NCBI GenBank assembly: GCA_031772625.1
Contig: CM062813.1
Coordinates: forward strand, 768,056,720 to 768,120,719
Source: Pinus tabuliformis
Taxonomy: Eukaryota > Streptophyta > Pinopsida > Pinales > Pinaceae
Reading direction: 5' to 3'
Length of the DNA stretch: 64,000 nt
Within the stretch, counting starts at the first letter, position 1. Each line of letters starts with the position of its first letter. The position numbers and the translations under genes were made by a program. Under the pieces are notes generated by a model. The model made no database searches. It had not been told where the DNA came from and saw only the letters and a program-made list of their open reading frames with translations. This document shows, in pieces, positions 51,483-60,532 of this stretch.

Positions 51483-52846
51483 ATGGCACCCAAGAGAGTT
51501 GTTTCAAAATATACCCACGCTACTAAACTTTCCAATATATTCACACTCAATTATTTGTGGAAAAGGAATCAAATCTTACATGGAAGAAAGTGAACAAAGC
51601 TTTTTTAGCAAAGAGCTTCCAAGCAGATCTAGAGGATCAGCAGGTATACATTAATGTCAAAAAATCATGGATACATAGGGTTGCATGCATATATCCAGCC
51701 TTCCCATGTGCAAATGTGATCAGTTGGATTGTTTCACATATTGATGTGAAGACTATGACTTTGAACAATGCCACCAGGCATAAGCTTGCTACATTTCTTG
51801 CAGCAGATTACCATCTTATGTACCATTTTACCGAGCCAAAAACACTCATGGATTCATACTTCTATGCCACCAAAATCTATGTGGGCATGAAAGATGTTGT
51901 TAAAAGTTGGGTGAAAGAGCCATCAAAGTTTCAACAAACACCCACCAACACATATAAGACAAAATCTCTCAGGAGGGCCTATCAATTGTTGATTATCCTA
52001 GCTTGTTGAATATACAGTCAGCAAAGCACGAAGACCTTTCCTGAAGGGTGGGAAATCTTATTGAATTGGGTTGTGAACGAGGGTAAGTCGTTCAACTAGT
52101 AAAACTTGTTGGCTTGATAGTTAAGTATCCATGTAGCGAATTCCTAGAATCCTCCCAAGGGTGGGAAAGTGAGATTTTACATGTCTACATATCTACTAGA
52201 TGCAATATGTGCACATAATGCATTCCCTGGCATGAATTGGACTTGGAAACCTGGAGACCATGTCGTTCACATTCATTTCAAGCTGCTCTTAGATTGCAGC
52301 CATCAAGGAGTAATGGAGAAGCTAACTGACCACTTCCTCATTCCGCTATACAAGATGATCTTTAAGGAAGAACCACCTTGCATGTCACGTGGGGACATGG
52401 AAGTAGTATCGAAGATAGCATATTGGTTTGCCTCACCGGATGGCACCTTCATTAGAGTGTTTGGTAGTCAGAATTCGCCGCATATTTTGCTAAGGTATGC
52501 CATCGATAGGCTTGTCATGCAAGAAGTTTCATATCATCTCTCCACATGGTTGTTAGCAACTTTGCACAGGAAGAAGAAAGCACCTTGGGAAACTCTTCGT
52601 ATGAAAATTGGATTGTACAAGATCAATAACCTGAAAGTTGTGGATACCAAAGAAAAAGTGATAGAGAAGTTTGGATTTGATACTTGGGACTTTAATCCAT
52701 ACGATCCTCGTGGTATTTGTAAAGAACACTATGCATTGGATGTGCTCTATGTCTCAAATTTTGCAGGGATGCTTGGGCACATGCATTCCAAAAAACCTAG
52801 AAACCATTTTGGGAAATTCCACCCAGAGACAATTATGTTAAAATAA
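51483..52846 (+). pseudogene. Unknown plant family, copy 2 (broken)
   Basis: ATG at 51483 (MAPKRVV) may be the old start, but it is out of frame with the homologous frame open from 51557. That frame runs to 52009, then through several nonsense codons (including GKSFN followed by two stops, where copy 1 has TIVDWAKIL) to 52169-52846 without a frame change. Homology to copy 1 (4340-5500) is clear: HLMYHFTEP / LMYHLPEP, RFYMSTYLLDAIC / PFYLSTYVMDAIC, IPLYKMIF / LPLYRMLY, and RVFGSQNSPHIL / RVFGSSASPHVL. The end FGFDTWDFNPYDPRG matches copy 1 FKFSGRPFDPHD. No known domain or active site. A LINE insertion begins 39 bp after its stop. Both copies are dead, but the conserved blocks show the family once encoded a protein. 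Confidence 0.7.
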
Positions 52847-52895
52847 TTAATATTTTTAATGAGGTTCCTAAGTCTAAACTTAGGAGGATGGAAAA

Positions 52896-53900
52896 ATGGC
52901 AGATAATGGGAATACTCAGAGGGTGCTAGAGATTGAAAGTGGCAGAAACAGAGGGGGCAGCCATGTCATTGGGGGTTTGAGTCCGCTCAGCCAAATGCTA
53001 TGGAAGGAATTGACGGATACAAAGAATATTGGAAATGTGTCGGCGTGGCTCTCATGGAAGGAGCCTTCTGTAACTGTTTCTATTAGCAGCGGTGAAACTC
53101 AGACCGTTCTTCGGGGCTTGACAGGGTATGCAGAGCCCGAAACCCTCATGGCTCTGATGGGTCCTTGGGGATCTGGGAAATCCACGCTACTGGATGCTCT
53201 TGCAGGTGAAGCTCAGCCTCTGTTCCATGTTTTCTTGAGAATGTGCCCTCCAGGCGGACGAGAGGCCAAGGGCTTTGGCGCCCAATCAGAGTTTAATGGC
53301 GTAGTGTCGGTGAAATCGCTCTCGGCCCTCAATGGCTGCTCCAAGGGCAGCGTATGCTCTCCGCCGGCCCGGTTTTCCCGCTCTCTCGTTTCGGCAGATC
53401 CCGGCTGTTCGAGTCGAGATTCAGAGAGGCTGTTGCTGATAGGGAAAATGAAAACGGCGGCAAGAGCAGGGTCTCCCAAGCCTGTCACGCAGACCCAAAA
53501 GCTGAATCAGAAGAACGAAGAGGCAAAGAGGAGGGATCGGCATAAGCAGGAAGTGCTCCCTTCCCCAGCAAAAGGTATGAACCAGATCCAGCCGTACTCT
53601 TCTCCCTTTCAAATTTTTATTAGACCTCCTGTGGGTAACCCTCATATTGTCTGGGTAAGCGATGATTTTTCTATCCTGCAACTCAAGAATAAAATATGGG
53701 AAACGATGGGGTATCCTGTACCCATCCAATATCTGGTTAATGGGCTACGCTCTCTCCAGGACTGCCGGCTCTTAAAGGACTACTCCATAAAACCAGAGAT
53801 GACCATTACCCTAAACTTGCGGCTGCGAGGGGGTGCGGCTCAGAGCATCCCAAGATCTGCAGAGGGAGACAAAAGGAATATGCCCAACAGTCAACAATAA
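52896..53900 (+). CDS. Fusion ORF: ABCG11-like N-terminus plus ubiquitin-like domain
   Basis: 334 codons from ATG 52896. Residues 1-103 match the N-terminus of plant ABCG11-type half-transporters: GGLSPLSQ, WKELTD, SAWLSW, TVLRGLTGYAEP, then Walker A GPWGSGKST (normally GPSGSGKST) and LLDALAG. Similarity stops at a perfect splice-donor-like boundary (GCAG|GTGAAG, 53205/53206). Met185 (53448) is the probable native LINE ORF1 start, followed by a basic linker (KRRDRHKQ). Residues 238-313 form a 76-residue ubiquitin-like domain that aligns to ubiquitin without gaps (about 29/76 identical by eye) and ends LRLRGG; positions equivalent to Lys48 and Lys63 are Arg and Pro, while Lys27 and Lys29 are kept. 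A TAA follows 21 residues later, in frame with the next ORF. The ABC part lacks everything after Walker A and cannot transport. Confidence 0.8.
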   Translation: MADNGNTQRVLEIESGRNRGGSHVIGGLSPLSQMLWKELTDTKNIGNVSAWLSWKEPSVTVSISSGETQTVLRGLTGYAEPETLMALMGPWGSGKSTLLDALAGEAQPLFHVFLRMCPPGGREAKGFGAQSEFNGVVSVKSLSALNGCSKGSVCSPPARFSRSLVSADPGCSSRDSERLLLIGKMKTAARAGSPKPVTQTQKLNQKNEEAKRRDRHKQEVLPSPAKGMNQIQPYSSPFQIFIRPPVGNPHIVWVSDDFSILQLKNKIWETMGYPVPIQYLVNGLRSLQDCRLLKDYSIKPEMTITLNLRLRGGAAQSIPRSAEGDKRNMPNSQQ

Positions 53901-54998
53901 TCAAACAGTGGCCCCTCCTACAGAAACATTCTTCAAGGGAAAAAAGCGGCGGGCTCTCCTCCAGAACAGGCTGGAAATACACTGAGACCCTACATAGTAG
54001 AACTTCAAGAACAAACCCCAGCACCAGAAATCATTAGTACAACAACAGAGGAGCACACAAAGATATATGAAGCCCAGGCACTAATATGTCGCTTCAATTG
54101 TTTCTGGCCAAAACCCATGGACCTCTTTCACTGGATTTTTACTCAATGGTCTCTGGAATGTGAAATACACCTCTGTTCCAAGGGGTTTTTTATTGTTAAA
54201 TTTCAAACCGCGGAGGAAAGGGATACAATAATCAGAGAGGGGCCTTGGTTCTGGGGGTCCACGGGGTTGTTTATCACCCCATGGTTTGCAGATTTTGACC
54301 CCAACACCATGTTAGTCTCCAAACTACCAGTATGGGTGAGGCTTCACAACTTGCCTCTTCATTTTTGGAACGAACAGGTTCTGGAAAGCATCGGAAACAG
54401 CTTTGTGCGGTACACTAAAACCGACACGGAAAGGCAAGAAAATAGAATCTTCACCTTTGCTCGGATCTGTGTAGAAGTAGATCTAAGTAAAGGTTTACCA
54501 GAGAATATCATGCTGATCTATAAGCAACAAAACTGGCTGCAATCTCTTGATTACGAGAATACAACGTTCAGATGCAGGAATTGCAGGATGACAGGACATC
54601 TACAAAATACTTGCCCAGAGGTTAAGAAAACAAACAGCAAAAAGAAACCGATCAGGAAGCAGAGGAAAGGTTGGCAGTTTCCTCCTCCTGAGCCAGAAGA
54701 GGATGAGTCAGAAGAAGAAGAGGAACCAGTACCATCAGAAAGCAATAAACCTACACAGGAACCTGAGGTGCAAACAGTGGACACGTCTGTTCCCGTGGAT
54801 CCACACCGTCCATCGGCTGATAGGATTGTTGTGGACCCAGGCAGCGGAGGAATTAAAAGACAACATACTTCAGAAACATCAGATTCGGATAAGGACACAG
54901 GAACTCCTCATGCCGAAAGCCAGATTGTCCTTGCCTCTTGTGAGCCATCTCTGGGAGAATGGCGCAAGGTCGAAAAAAAGAAAGGGAGAAAAACGTGA
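53901..54998 (+). CDS. LINE ORF1-type protein: DUF4283 and CCHC zinc knuckle
   Basis: The frame is open from 53901, directly after the TAA and in the same frame as the upstream fusion; the first in-frame ATG is 54117, but that start would cut into the DUF4283 domain, which begins earlier (ALICRFNCFWPKPMDLFHW). Other domain motifs: GFFIVKFQTAEERD, PVWVRLHNLPLHFWN and TFARICVEVDLS. The knuckle CRNCRMTGHLQNTC is at 54573-54614. An acidic Ser/Glu tract and a basic tail (KKKGRKT) end the protein at 54998. I infer the original ORF1 was [ubiquitin-like]-[DUF4283]-[knuckle], split here by one stop codon. It is from a different LINE lineage than LINE A/B, whose ORF1 has no ubiquitin-like domain. Confidence 0.7.
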   Translation, partial: SNSGPSYRNILQGKKAAGSPPEQAGNTLRPYIVELQEQTPAPEIISTTTEEHTKIYEAQALICRFNCFWPKPMDLFHWIFTQWSLECEIHLCSKGFFIVKFQTAEERDTIIREGPWFWGSTGLFITPWFADFDPNTMLVSKLPVWVRLHNLPLHFWNEQVLESIGNSFVRYTKTDTERQENRIFTFARICVEVDLSKGLPENIMLIYKQQNWLQSLDYENTTFRCRNCRMTGHLQNTCPEVKKTNSKKKPIRKQRKGWQFPPPEPEEDESEEEEEPVPSESNKPTQEPEVQTVDTSVPVDPHRPSADRIVVDPGSGGIKRQHTSETSDSDKDTGTPHAESQIVLASCEPSLGEWRKVEKKKGRKT

Positions 54999-55249
54999 TC
55001 TTGCAGTTTCCGCTTTTCTCCTCTTTCTCTTCCCCTCTTCCTTTTCTTCTTCTTGCATTCTTTTGAATGCAAGGTTGTCTCGCTTCGCCGCTTTATGTGC
55101 CAATGTACACGAGCTGCTCTGACAGCGAGCCGTTCTGGTAGCTGAGACTCGCCCTGATTGCTGGCGGTTGCAGTCTTGGCGTTACGCTTACATAGTATAT
55201 GTAACCCTTTTTATTAATAAAAGGTTGGTCTTTTTCTATGGAAAAAAAA
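54999..55249 (+). other. 3' UTR of the chimeric insertion
   Basis: About 250 bp directly after ORF1, with no trace of ORF2, ending TTTTTATTAATAAAAGGTTGGTC...GG(A)9. The element could be an ORF1-only derivative, or ORF2 was lost by splicing (TTGCAG at 55008-55013 is acceptor-like) or deletion before insertion. Confidence 0.6.
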
Positions 55250-55264
55250 AGTCTAAACTTAGGA

Positions 55265-57000
55265 AAATTAAAATATTAATGGGTATTAATCTAATTGTGG
55301 GTGAAACTTATAGAAAAAGATGGAGATCAGGTCAAAACGATCTAAGCCTTTGATTAGGAGTTAATCTAAGCCATTGGTTGTCCAACAATAAGATATAAGA
55401 AGGGGATTTAGGGTCATTTGGAAAATATACTAAGAGAAACCAAAAAATTGATTTTCTAAAGTGAGAAGTTCTCAGGAGGAAAATCGATTGAGGATATTTC
55501 TTGCAATAGAGGGGCAGGGTTAGCTTCCAGAGAGAGAGTGCTTTTCCTAGCCATCGAATCATCAACAGAGAGAGGAAGAGAGTAATCCAGCAGTGACAAC
55601 AATGAGCCAAAGTGGCTGACGTAGAGCCATGCAGAGGCAGCACTGAAGCTAGTGAGAAGGCTGAAATTGGTAGAGGAATTTGAGTTTCAGAATTCGGGAG
55701 CCATGGTGTGAGACCAGGAGGCAGAAATCGAATCTCCTGGGTAGTAAATCGACCATCCAGAAGATTGACGCAATTCCTAGAGAGCTTGACATTAGGCTGA
55801 TGTAGACATTGTGCAGAGGTAGCCAGAAAAGCGGGGGCACTCAGTCTAGGGTTGGATCAGCCAGGATATCTAGTGATAGTGTGAGGTAAACTCGCAATTC
55901 CTTTTGCCAGTATTTCTCTCTGTAACTGAATAGCCCTGTGAGGTATTCATAGATGTATTTAGAATTTGCTACTACTTAATAATAATAAATCCTCAGAGTT
56001 GTTGCACTGGTTTTCCCACAGTGGGTTTTTCCGGGGACATTTGTCCAAAAATAACAGTGTCCTATGTGTTTTTATTTCCTTGCTGAGTTTCTATGTTTGA
56101 GAATAATATATAATTTTGTGTAGGATTCTTCAGTAATTTACTTCAATATTTCAAGAAGAAATATGAAATGAGTTTGTAATGTAATTTACAATCTAGGTGA
56201 ACTAGATTAAGTTGGTTGCAATAGGATTCCAAAGATTGTTAGATCTAGGAATTTTTGCACACTATGCAAGAATTCACTTCTAGTGGCTCAATGGGACTTT
56301 TCACTAGCAAGAGGAGGATCCCTGGAAGAATTGTCATTAGGGGAATTTTGAGGTCTAAAATGGGTTTCCTAAGAAAAATGTACAACCAAAATAAACTTTA
56401 TGAGAACCAATAGGATTCAAGATGATGATGTCAACCATGGGGGATGATTCACCATTTTTGGAGTAAAAAGGTAAACATATTAAAAAATAATAAAATAATA
56501 AAACTACTTTTTAAACTCGCATTTTCAACTTATATCCCTAAGGTTTTACTCAAATTTTGAGCAGGAGTTCTCGTTGGATGCAAAATTTAATTCCTCATCC
56601 AAGGAGTACCCATGTTGCATAGTTTTGATAGACCCTGCTACAAGAAAAATGAGAAATACATTAAAAAACATGATTATAATCACATTTTTCATGTATTTCT
56701 CATTTTTCGGGTAGTGGGGTCCATTGAAAGTATGCAACATGGCTACTCCTTGGACCAGGAATCAAATTATGCATCCAATGAGTGTTTCCACTCAAAATTT
56801 GAGTAAACCCATAGGGAGATGAGTTGAAAATTTAGTTTTTCTTTTTTCCCTCTAGAATTTGATGATGTAATCTAATCTTATCTTATTATTTCCACTATTG
56901 TTTTATAATTTCTTTATCAGGTCCATTTTAGACCTCAAAAGTCCCCTAATATATAATGCCTCCAAGTCCTACGAGTTGGTTAGTTTTACAAGAACTTCAT
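55265..57000 (+). repeat. LTR-like sequence, degenerate, with MITE inside
   Basis: ATATAAGAAGG near 55391 is TATA-like, AATAAA near 55983 is a poly(A) signal, and TTTTCCCACAGTGGGTTTTTCC near 56010 resembles plant LTR R/U5 regions. The right end (AACTTCA, 56999) is followed by a primer-site-like AGGTGACTCCGC at 57001, similar to the tRNA-Arg site at 60515. No partner LTR was found, so this is tentative. Confidence 0.4.
56340..56946. mobile_element. Foldback MITE (607 bp) with TA target duplication
   Basis: Terminal inverted repeats GGGGAATTTTGAGGTC / GGGGACTTTTGAGGTC extend about 24 bp; TA lies on each side (56338-56339, 56947-56948). The centre is a second, longer inverted repeat (about 56516-56660 with 56685-56835; loop about 30 bp), so most of the element can fold on itself. 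No transposase frame; the two 64-codon frames inside are mirror images of each other. TA duplication suggests a Tc1/mariner-like source (inference). Confidence 0.7.
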
Positions 57001-58610
57001 AGGTGACTCCGCAGAAGGAAGCTACTCTGGAAGCAGTGCCAACAAAAGGTAGTAACCCCGGGTAGGATAAGGGAAAGAGAAAGGTTTCTTATATTCAAAG
57101 GGGACAACAAAGCCACAGGATGAAATTGGATCCAACTATTATGAAATCATCTTTAGCAATAGAGGAAAAAAGGAAACAGAAGATGCAGAGAGCAGAACAG
57201 AGGAAGAGGGAAGAGGAGAGGAGATTGGAGGAAGAAAAGCAAAAGCGAGGCAAGAAGAAGAAGAGAGGCGAAGAGCAATAGCAGAAGAAACAACACAGAA
57301 ACAAGTTGAAGAGCTAGAACATAACTGACAACCAACGGAGGAGGAGAGCAGACAGATGCGGGACCAGGAGCTTGCTTAGTAGGTTGAAGAGTTGATAGAG
57401 ATCATAGACATGGAAGAGGAACTAGAGGCACAAAATCAATATGTAAACCTAATGACAAGCACACAACAGGTCACTGTTCAGTCTCCATCACCTCTAGAAG
57501 CAGATTCAGCTCCAAGCAAGGAAGGGGAATTTGTTCCTCTTGATGATGATCTAGTTATGGGCACATATAATCTGGTGTACGATGAAATTTAGACCAAGAT
57601 TGTATGAGCATGTAAGAAGCATTTTCTAGATGACCTCGCATCTCCTACTTTTATGAGAGAAAGGGTGATTGTGGCTGACACCAAGAAGAATCCCAATGTC
57701 ATTGTCGCAGCCAACTTGGCCTTCGTAGGTGCAACAAATTCAAATACTAAGTTTTTGATGGTCGAGAATAAGGAATTGGCAAGAAATTGCAGGCTGCCAG
57801 GAAAGAGGTTGAACAATTCCACACAGTGGCTCAGAACACAGCTTCCACACAAGTCCATCTGGAGGAAATGAAGGCAACGATACTTGGTGAAGTATTGACA
57901 CTTGGAGAGACCATGCAAAATATCTATGAGGAGCTTGTTACCATGCATAAGGTATTTGTCCACTTGCATGGCTTGTAGCAACAATGTAAATATTTTTTCA
58001 AAACTCTTAGGAATGTGAAAGTTGCAATCATTGTCAGGCATGAATGGTCAATGTGATACAAAGGGTCACCACTTGAATTGGGCAAGAAAATGAAGCAACA
58101 AGTAGAGCTGGAGAAAGCAAGATTTCGAATGTTGATCCAGAACAATAAACAACTCACCTAATTCATTGGTAACATTCAGGCCTCATATGCACAGTTATAT
58201 AATGGTCTGGATTTCTTGGTGAAGTCCCATAGGATCCCATCAATTGGCTCACTCACTAAAGCCAAACCCAGGAACTAGGTCAGGCAAGAGATAGAATAAT
58301 ACTTGGAGAAACTTATGCATATTTCCACTAAGAAATATTTGTAGGTGAAGAGACAAAATATGCAGAACTACATTGGTCGCCCTATCCAAGTGAGAAATTT
58401 TTTTCTAATACTCTAGAAGGAAGTTGAAACTAGTTCCAAATCACTGAACTTGGATGTCATGGAGGCTAGAGTCTACTTCCATCTAGAAACCATTGCACAG
58501 TTTGGGGATGTCATCGCACAATACCAAAGCTTGGCATCAATATGTGACTGAAAGATATCAAGTTGAAGTTGTTGAGCTAGAGTTTCTCCAAACTCAAGCA
58601 TCATAGTGTT
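57001..58610 (+). pseudogene. Degenerate coiled-coil reading frame after a primer-site-like motif
   Basis: Opens with AGGTGACTCCGCAGAAGGA, similar to a tRNA-Arg primer site. Downstream plus-strand frames, broken by stops and frame changes, encode a Glu/Lys/Arg-rich helix (57130-57270: RAEQRKREEERRLEEEK), an acidic segment (57392-57592: EELEAQNQYVNL, EGEFVPLDDDL) and more helical sequence (KELARKLQAARKEVEQFH, then LEEMKATILGEV, 57760-57978). The style recalls the C-terminal half of unknown-family copy 1 (disordered then coiled coil), but no convincing alignment was obtained. It could be a retrotransposon gag/ORF1 or the far end of copy 2. Confidence 0.4.
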
Positions 58611-59459
58611 TTGTCTTGTTAGAGTGTCTAGTTGAGTCTACCCAATTTTTTCTTATATGGGTACGAGTGTAAATTGTAATATTATTTTGTAATTTGTAAG
58701 TGGAATTCAAAGTGTCAATATTGGAATGTGAAGAGTCACAATGTAATGTAATGAGTTATTTTGTAAGGAAGATAAAGAGTCATGAGGGAAGTCAAAAATG
58801 CATAAAAGGGAGTTGAAGAGTCACCCCCTCTTGTTATATATATAACCTCATAACACATGTAAAGGGCTTTTGGGGGAGCCATGATTTTGGCTAGGCTTAG
58901 GCTTAGAATTAGAGGCTTGGGAGTTTGTGAAAGCCTTGGCTTCTACGTAGCATAGAGGAAGTATATTTATTTGGAGGAGCAGGTGATGTTGACTTCACAT
59001 TCCACTATTGGGGTTAGTGGTTCATCAATTTTGTGAATAGAGTAGGAAAATTATTGTTATGTTTGCAATGTATATTATTTAACTTACACTTATGCTAATG
59101 AACTATTTTGTTTGCATTGGTACAAATATTGTTGAATGTGTGTTGTTGTTTAATTTGTCATTATTAACTTGTGAATTATTTTGCATATTATCTTGTGATG
59201 TCATTTATTCTTGTGTGTTCCTATCAAGTTGCGTACTATTACAGGCTTTTAAGGGGCTCACTTATTTTCCCTTCCATGTGGTAAAACCTTCATGCATCGC
59301 ACTTGACTCTCTGCAAGGTCACACACTTGTTCTCGCCAAAGTCATTATACATTACTCTATGTGTTATTTCAGCCAAGGTGCATCATTAAAACCCACTGCA
59401 TCAACAATTGGTACGTATTCTAGATGGGACTCCTACACCAAACGGTGTGAGGTCTAATT
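58611..59459. other. Non-coding interval
   Basis: A 121-codon plus-strand frame at 59092-59457 is hydrophobic and Cys/Leu-rich but shows no recognisable family or conserved motif; I treat it as chance. Nothing else seen. Confidence 0.35.
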
Positions 59460-60511
59460 GGGATTTCATACCAGAGAGTGTTATAGACATATTTGGGCAC
59501 ATCAACCCCAACTCACATGTCGATGTATTAGGATTCATCAACCCCTAAAATAGTTGTTTTATGCCCTAAAGAAACTAAGTCATTTGAATGCCTCATTCCC
59601 CAAACGTTCCATCTCAAGAATCATCCAGAAAGTGCCTAAAATGAATCATTATTGAAAGCCCTGTGTTAGGGTGCTATGCATAGCAGGTACTGCACTGTCA
59701 AAGTGTTATGCATCATAGTTTGGCCCTCTAGAAGGTGCGATTGCAAGGTAGGACAAAATTCCGGGAGAGTTTGAGAGTTGGTTGCTCATGGAAACTTCTC
59801 CTGTGCCACCTACCCCTCTAAGTTCGCCCAAGGATGACTAAGTGAATTAGGAAACCACCTCCAATTCCCCTTTTTCATGGAACCAATTCCTAAAAATAGA
59901 AAGGCATTCATCATCCCCATTGATGACTCAACCTCCTGCAATCATCTATAAAAGGATCTCTCATCCAAGAGATTACGGGGCTGAATTATTCTGAGTTGTA
60001 AGGAAGTGCTACTAGTTTCAATATTGAGGTGAGAGCATTGTGTTATTGTTGGTATGTTCTTACTGATTCATGACGTGAAGAAGGCTTGAAGCTAGGAGGA
60101 TGGTGCTGGATCAGACCTATTACGGGTTGGAATTCTCCTTTATATCAATAAAGTTCTTCAAGATTTTTCCCAATTGATTGTTTTAACTGTAAATGCATTC
60201 ATTTTTTATCATATTTATGATTTTATGATGTTTATGTTGTGATGGATCATTATGCTTTGACAGGTCTGTGTTTCTGTAGTTGTGCAGGTACTCTCCAAGC
60301 GTGTTAAGTACGGGGAGGAGTTATGGGATCGGCTAAAGGAGAGGGAGATCAAGCGAGGATTCAAGTGAAAGTTACAAGTTGGTATTTCATAATCTCTCTC
60401 TTATCTGTCACTCATAAGAAAGATAATGAATTTCTTTGACTATTGTTTCTAGGTTAGCTACCAAACCTAGAGGGCTAGCATTTCTTAGAAATACTAGTTT
60501 TCCTAGAAACA
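59460..60511 (+). repeat. LTR of a Tat/Ogre-like gypsy element (5' boundary uncertain)
   Basis: TATAAAAGG at 59947-59955, AATAAA at 60147-60152, and a right end CCTAGAAACA (60511) three bases before a tRNA-Arg-like primer site. These are the expected promoter, polyadenylation and terminal features of a plus-strand LTR. The start is not defined; 59460 is a guess. Only one LTR is in the window. Confidence 0.5.
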
Positions 60512-60514
60512 AAT

Positions 60515-60532
60515 TGGTGACTCCACTCAGGA
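60515..60532 (+). other. Primer-binding site, tRNA-Arg-like
   Basis: TGGTGACTCCACTCAGGA resembles TGGCGACTCCACTGGGGA, complementary to plant tRNA-Arg 3' ends and known from Tat/Ogre elements; three mismatches. Confidence 0.55.

Larger units (their letters stand above)
52886..55249 (+). mobile_element. Chimeric LINE-derived insertion (ABCG exon + ubiquitin-like + ORF1)
   Basis: Flanked by a perfect 15-bp duplication AGTCTAAACTTAGGA (52871-52885 and 55250-55264) and ending in an A run after TTAATAAAAGGTTGGTC, so it arrived by LINE-type retroposition on the plus strand. It is 2.36 kb and holds, in one frame, an ABCG-type exon (52896-53205), a GC-rich stretch, a ubiquitin-like domain (53607-53834), a TAA (53898) and a DUF4283/zinc-knuckle ORF1 (to 54998), then a 3' UTR. 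ORF2 is missing, so it is non-autonomous. It separates the unknown-family copy 2 from downstream LTR-like DNA. Confidence 0.85.

Noticed and set aside
52896-53205. A functional ABC transporter gene
   Set aside because: Only the first 103 residues up to Walker A are present; no signature motif, Walker B or membrane domain follows, and target duplications show it is part of an insertion.
57095-57335. Minus-strand Leu/Phe/Ser-rich frames resembling membrane protein
   Set aside because: Antisense of a Glu/Lys/Arg-rich coiled-coil sequence; artefact.
59092-59457. 121-codon hydrophobic frame as a small membrane protein gene
   Set aside because: No conserved motif, low-complexity Leu/Cys/Ser content, lies in repeat-derived DNA; chance frame more likely.
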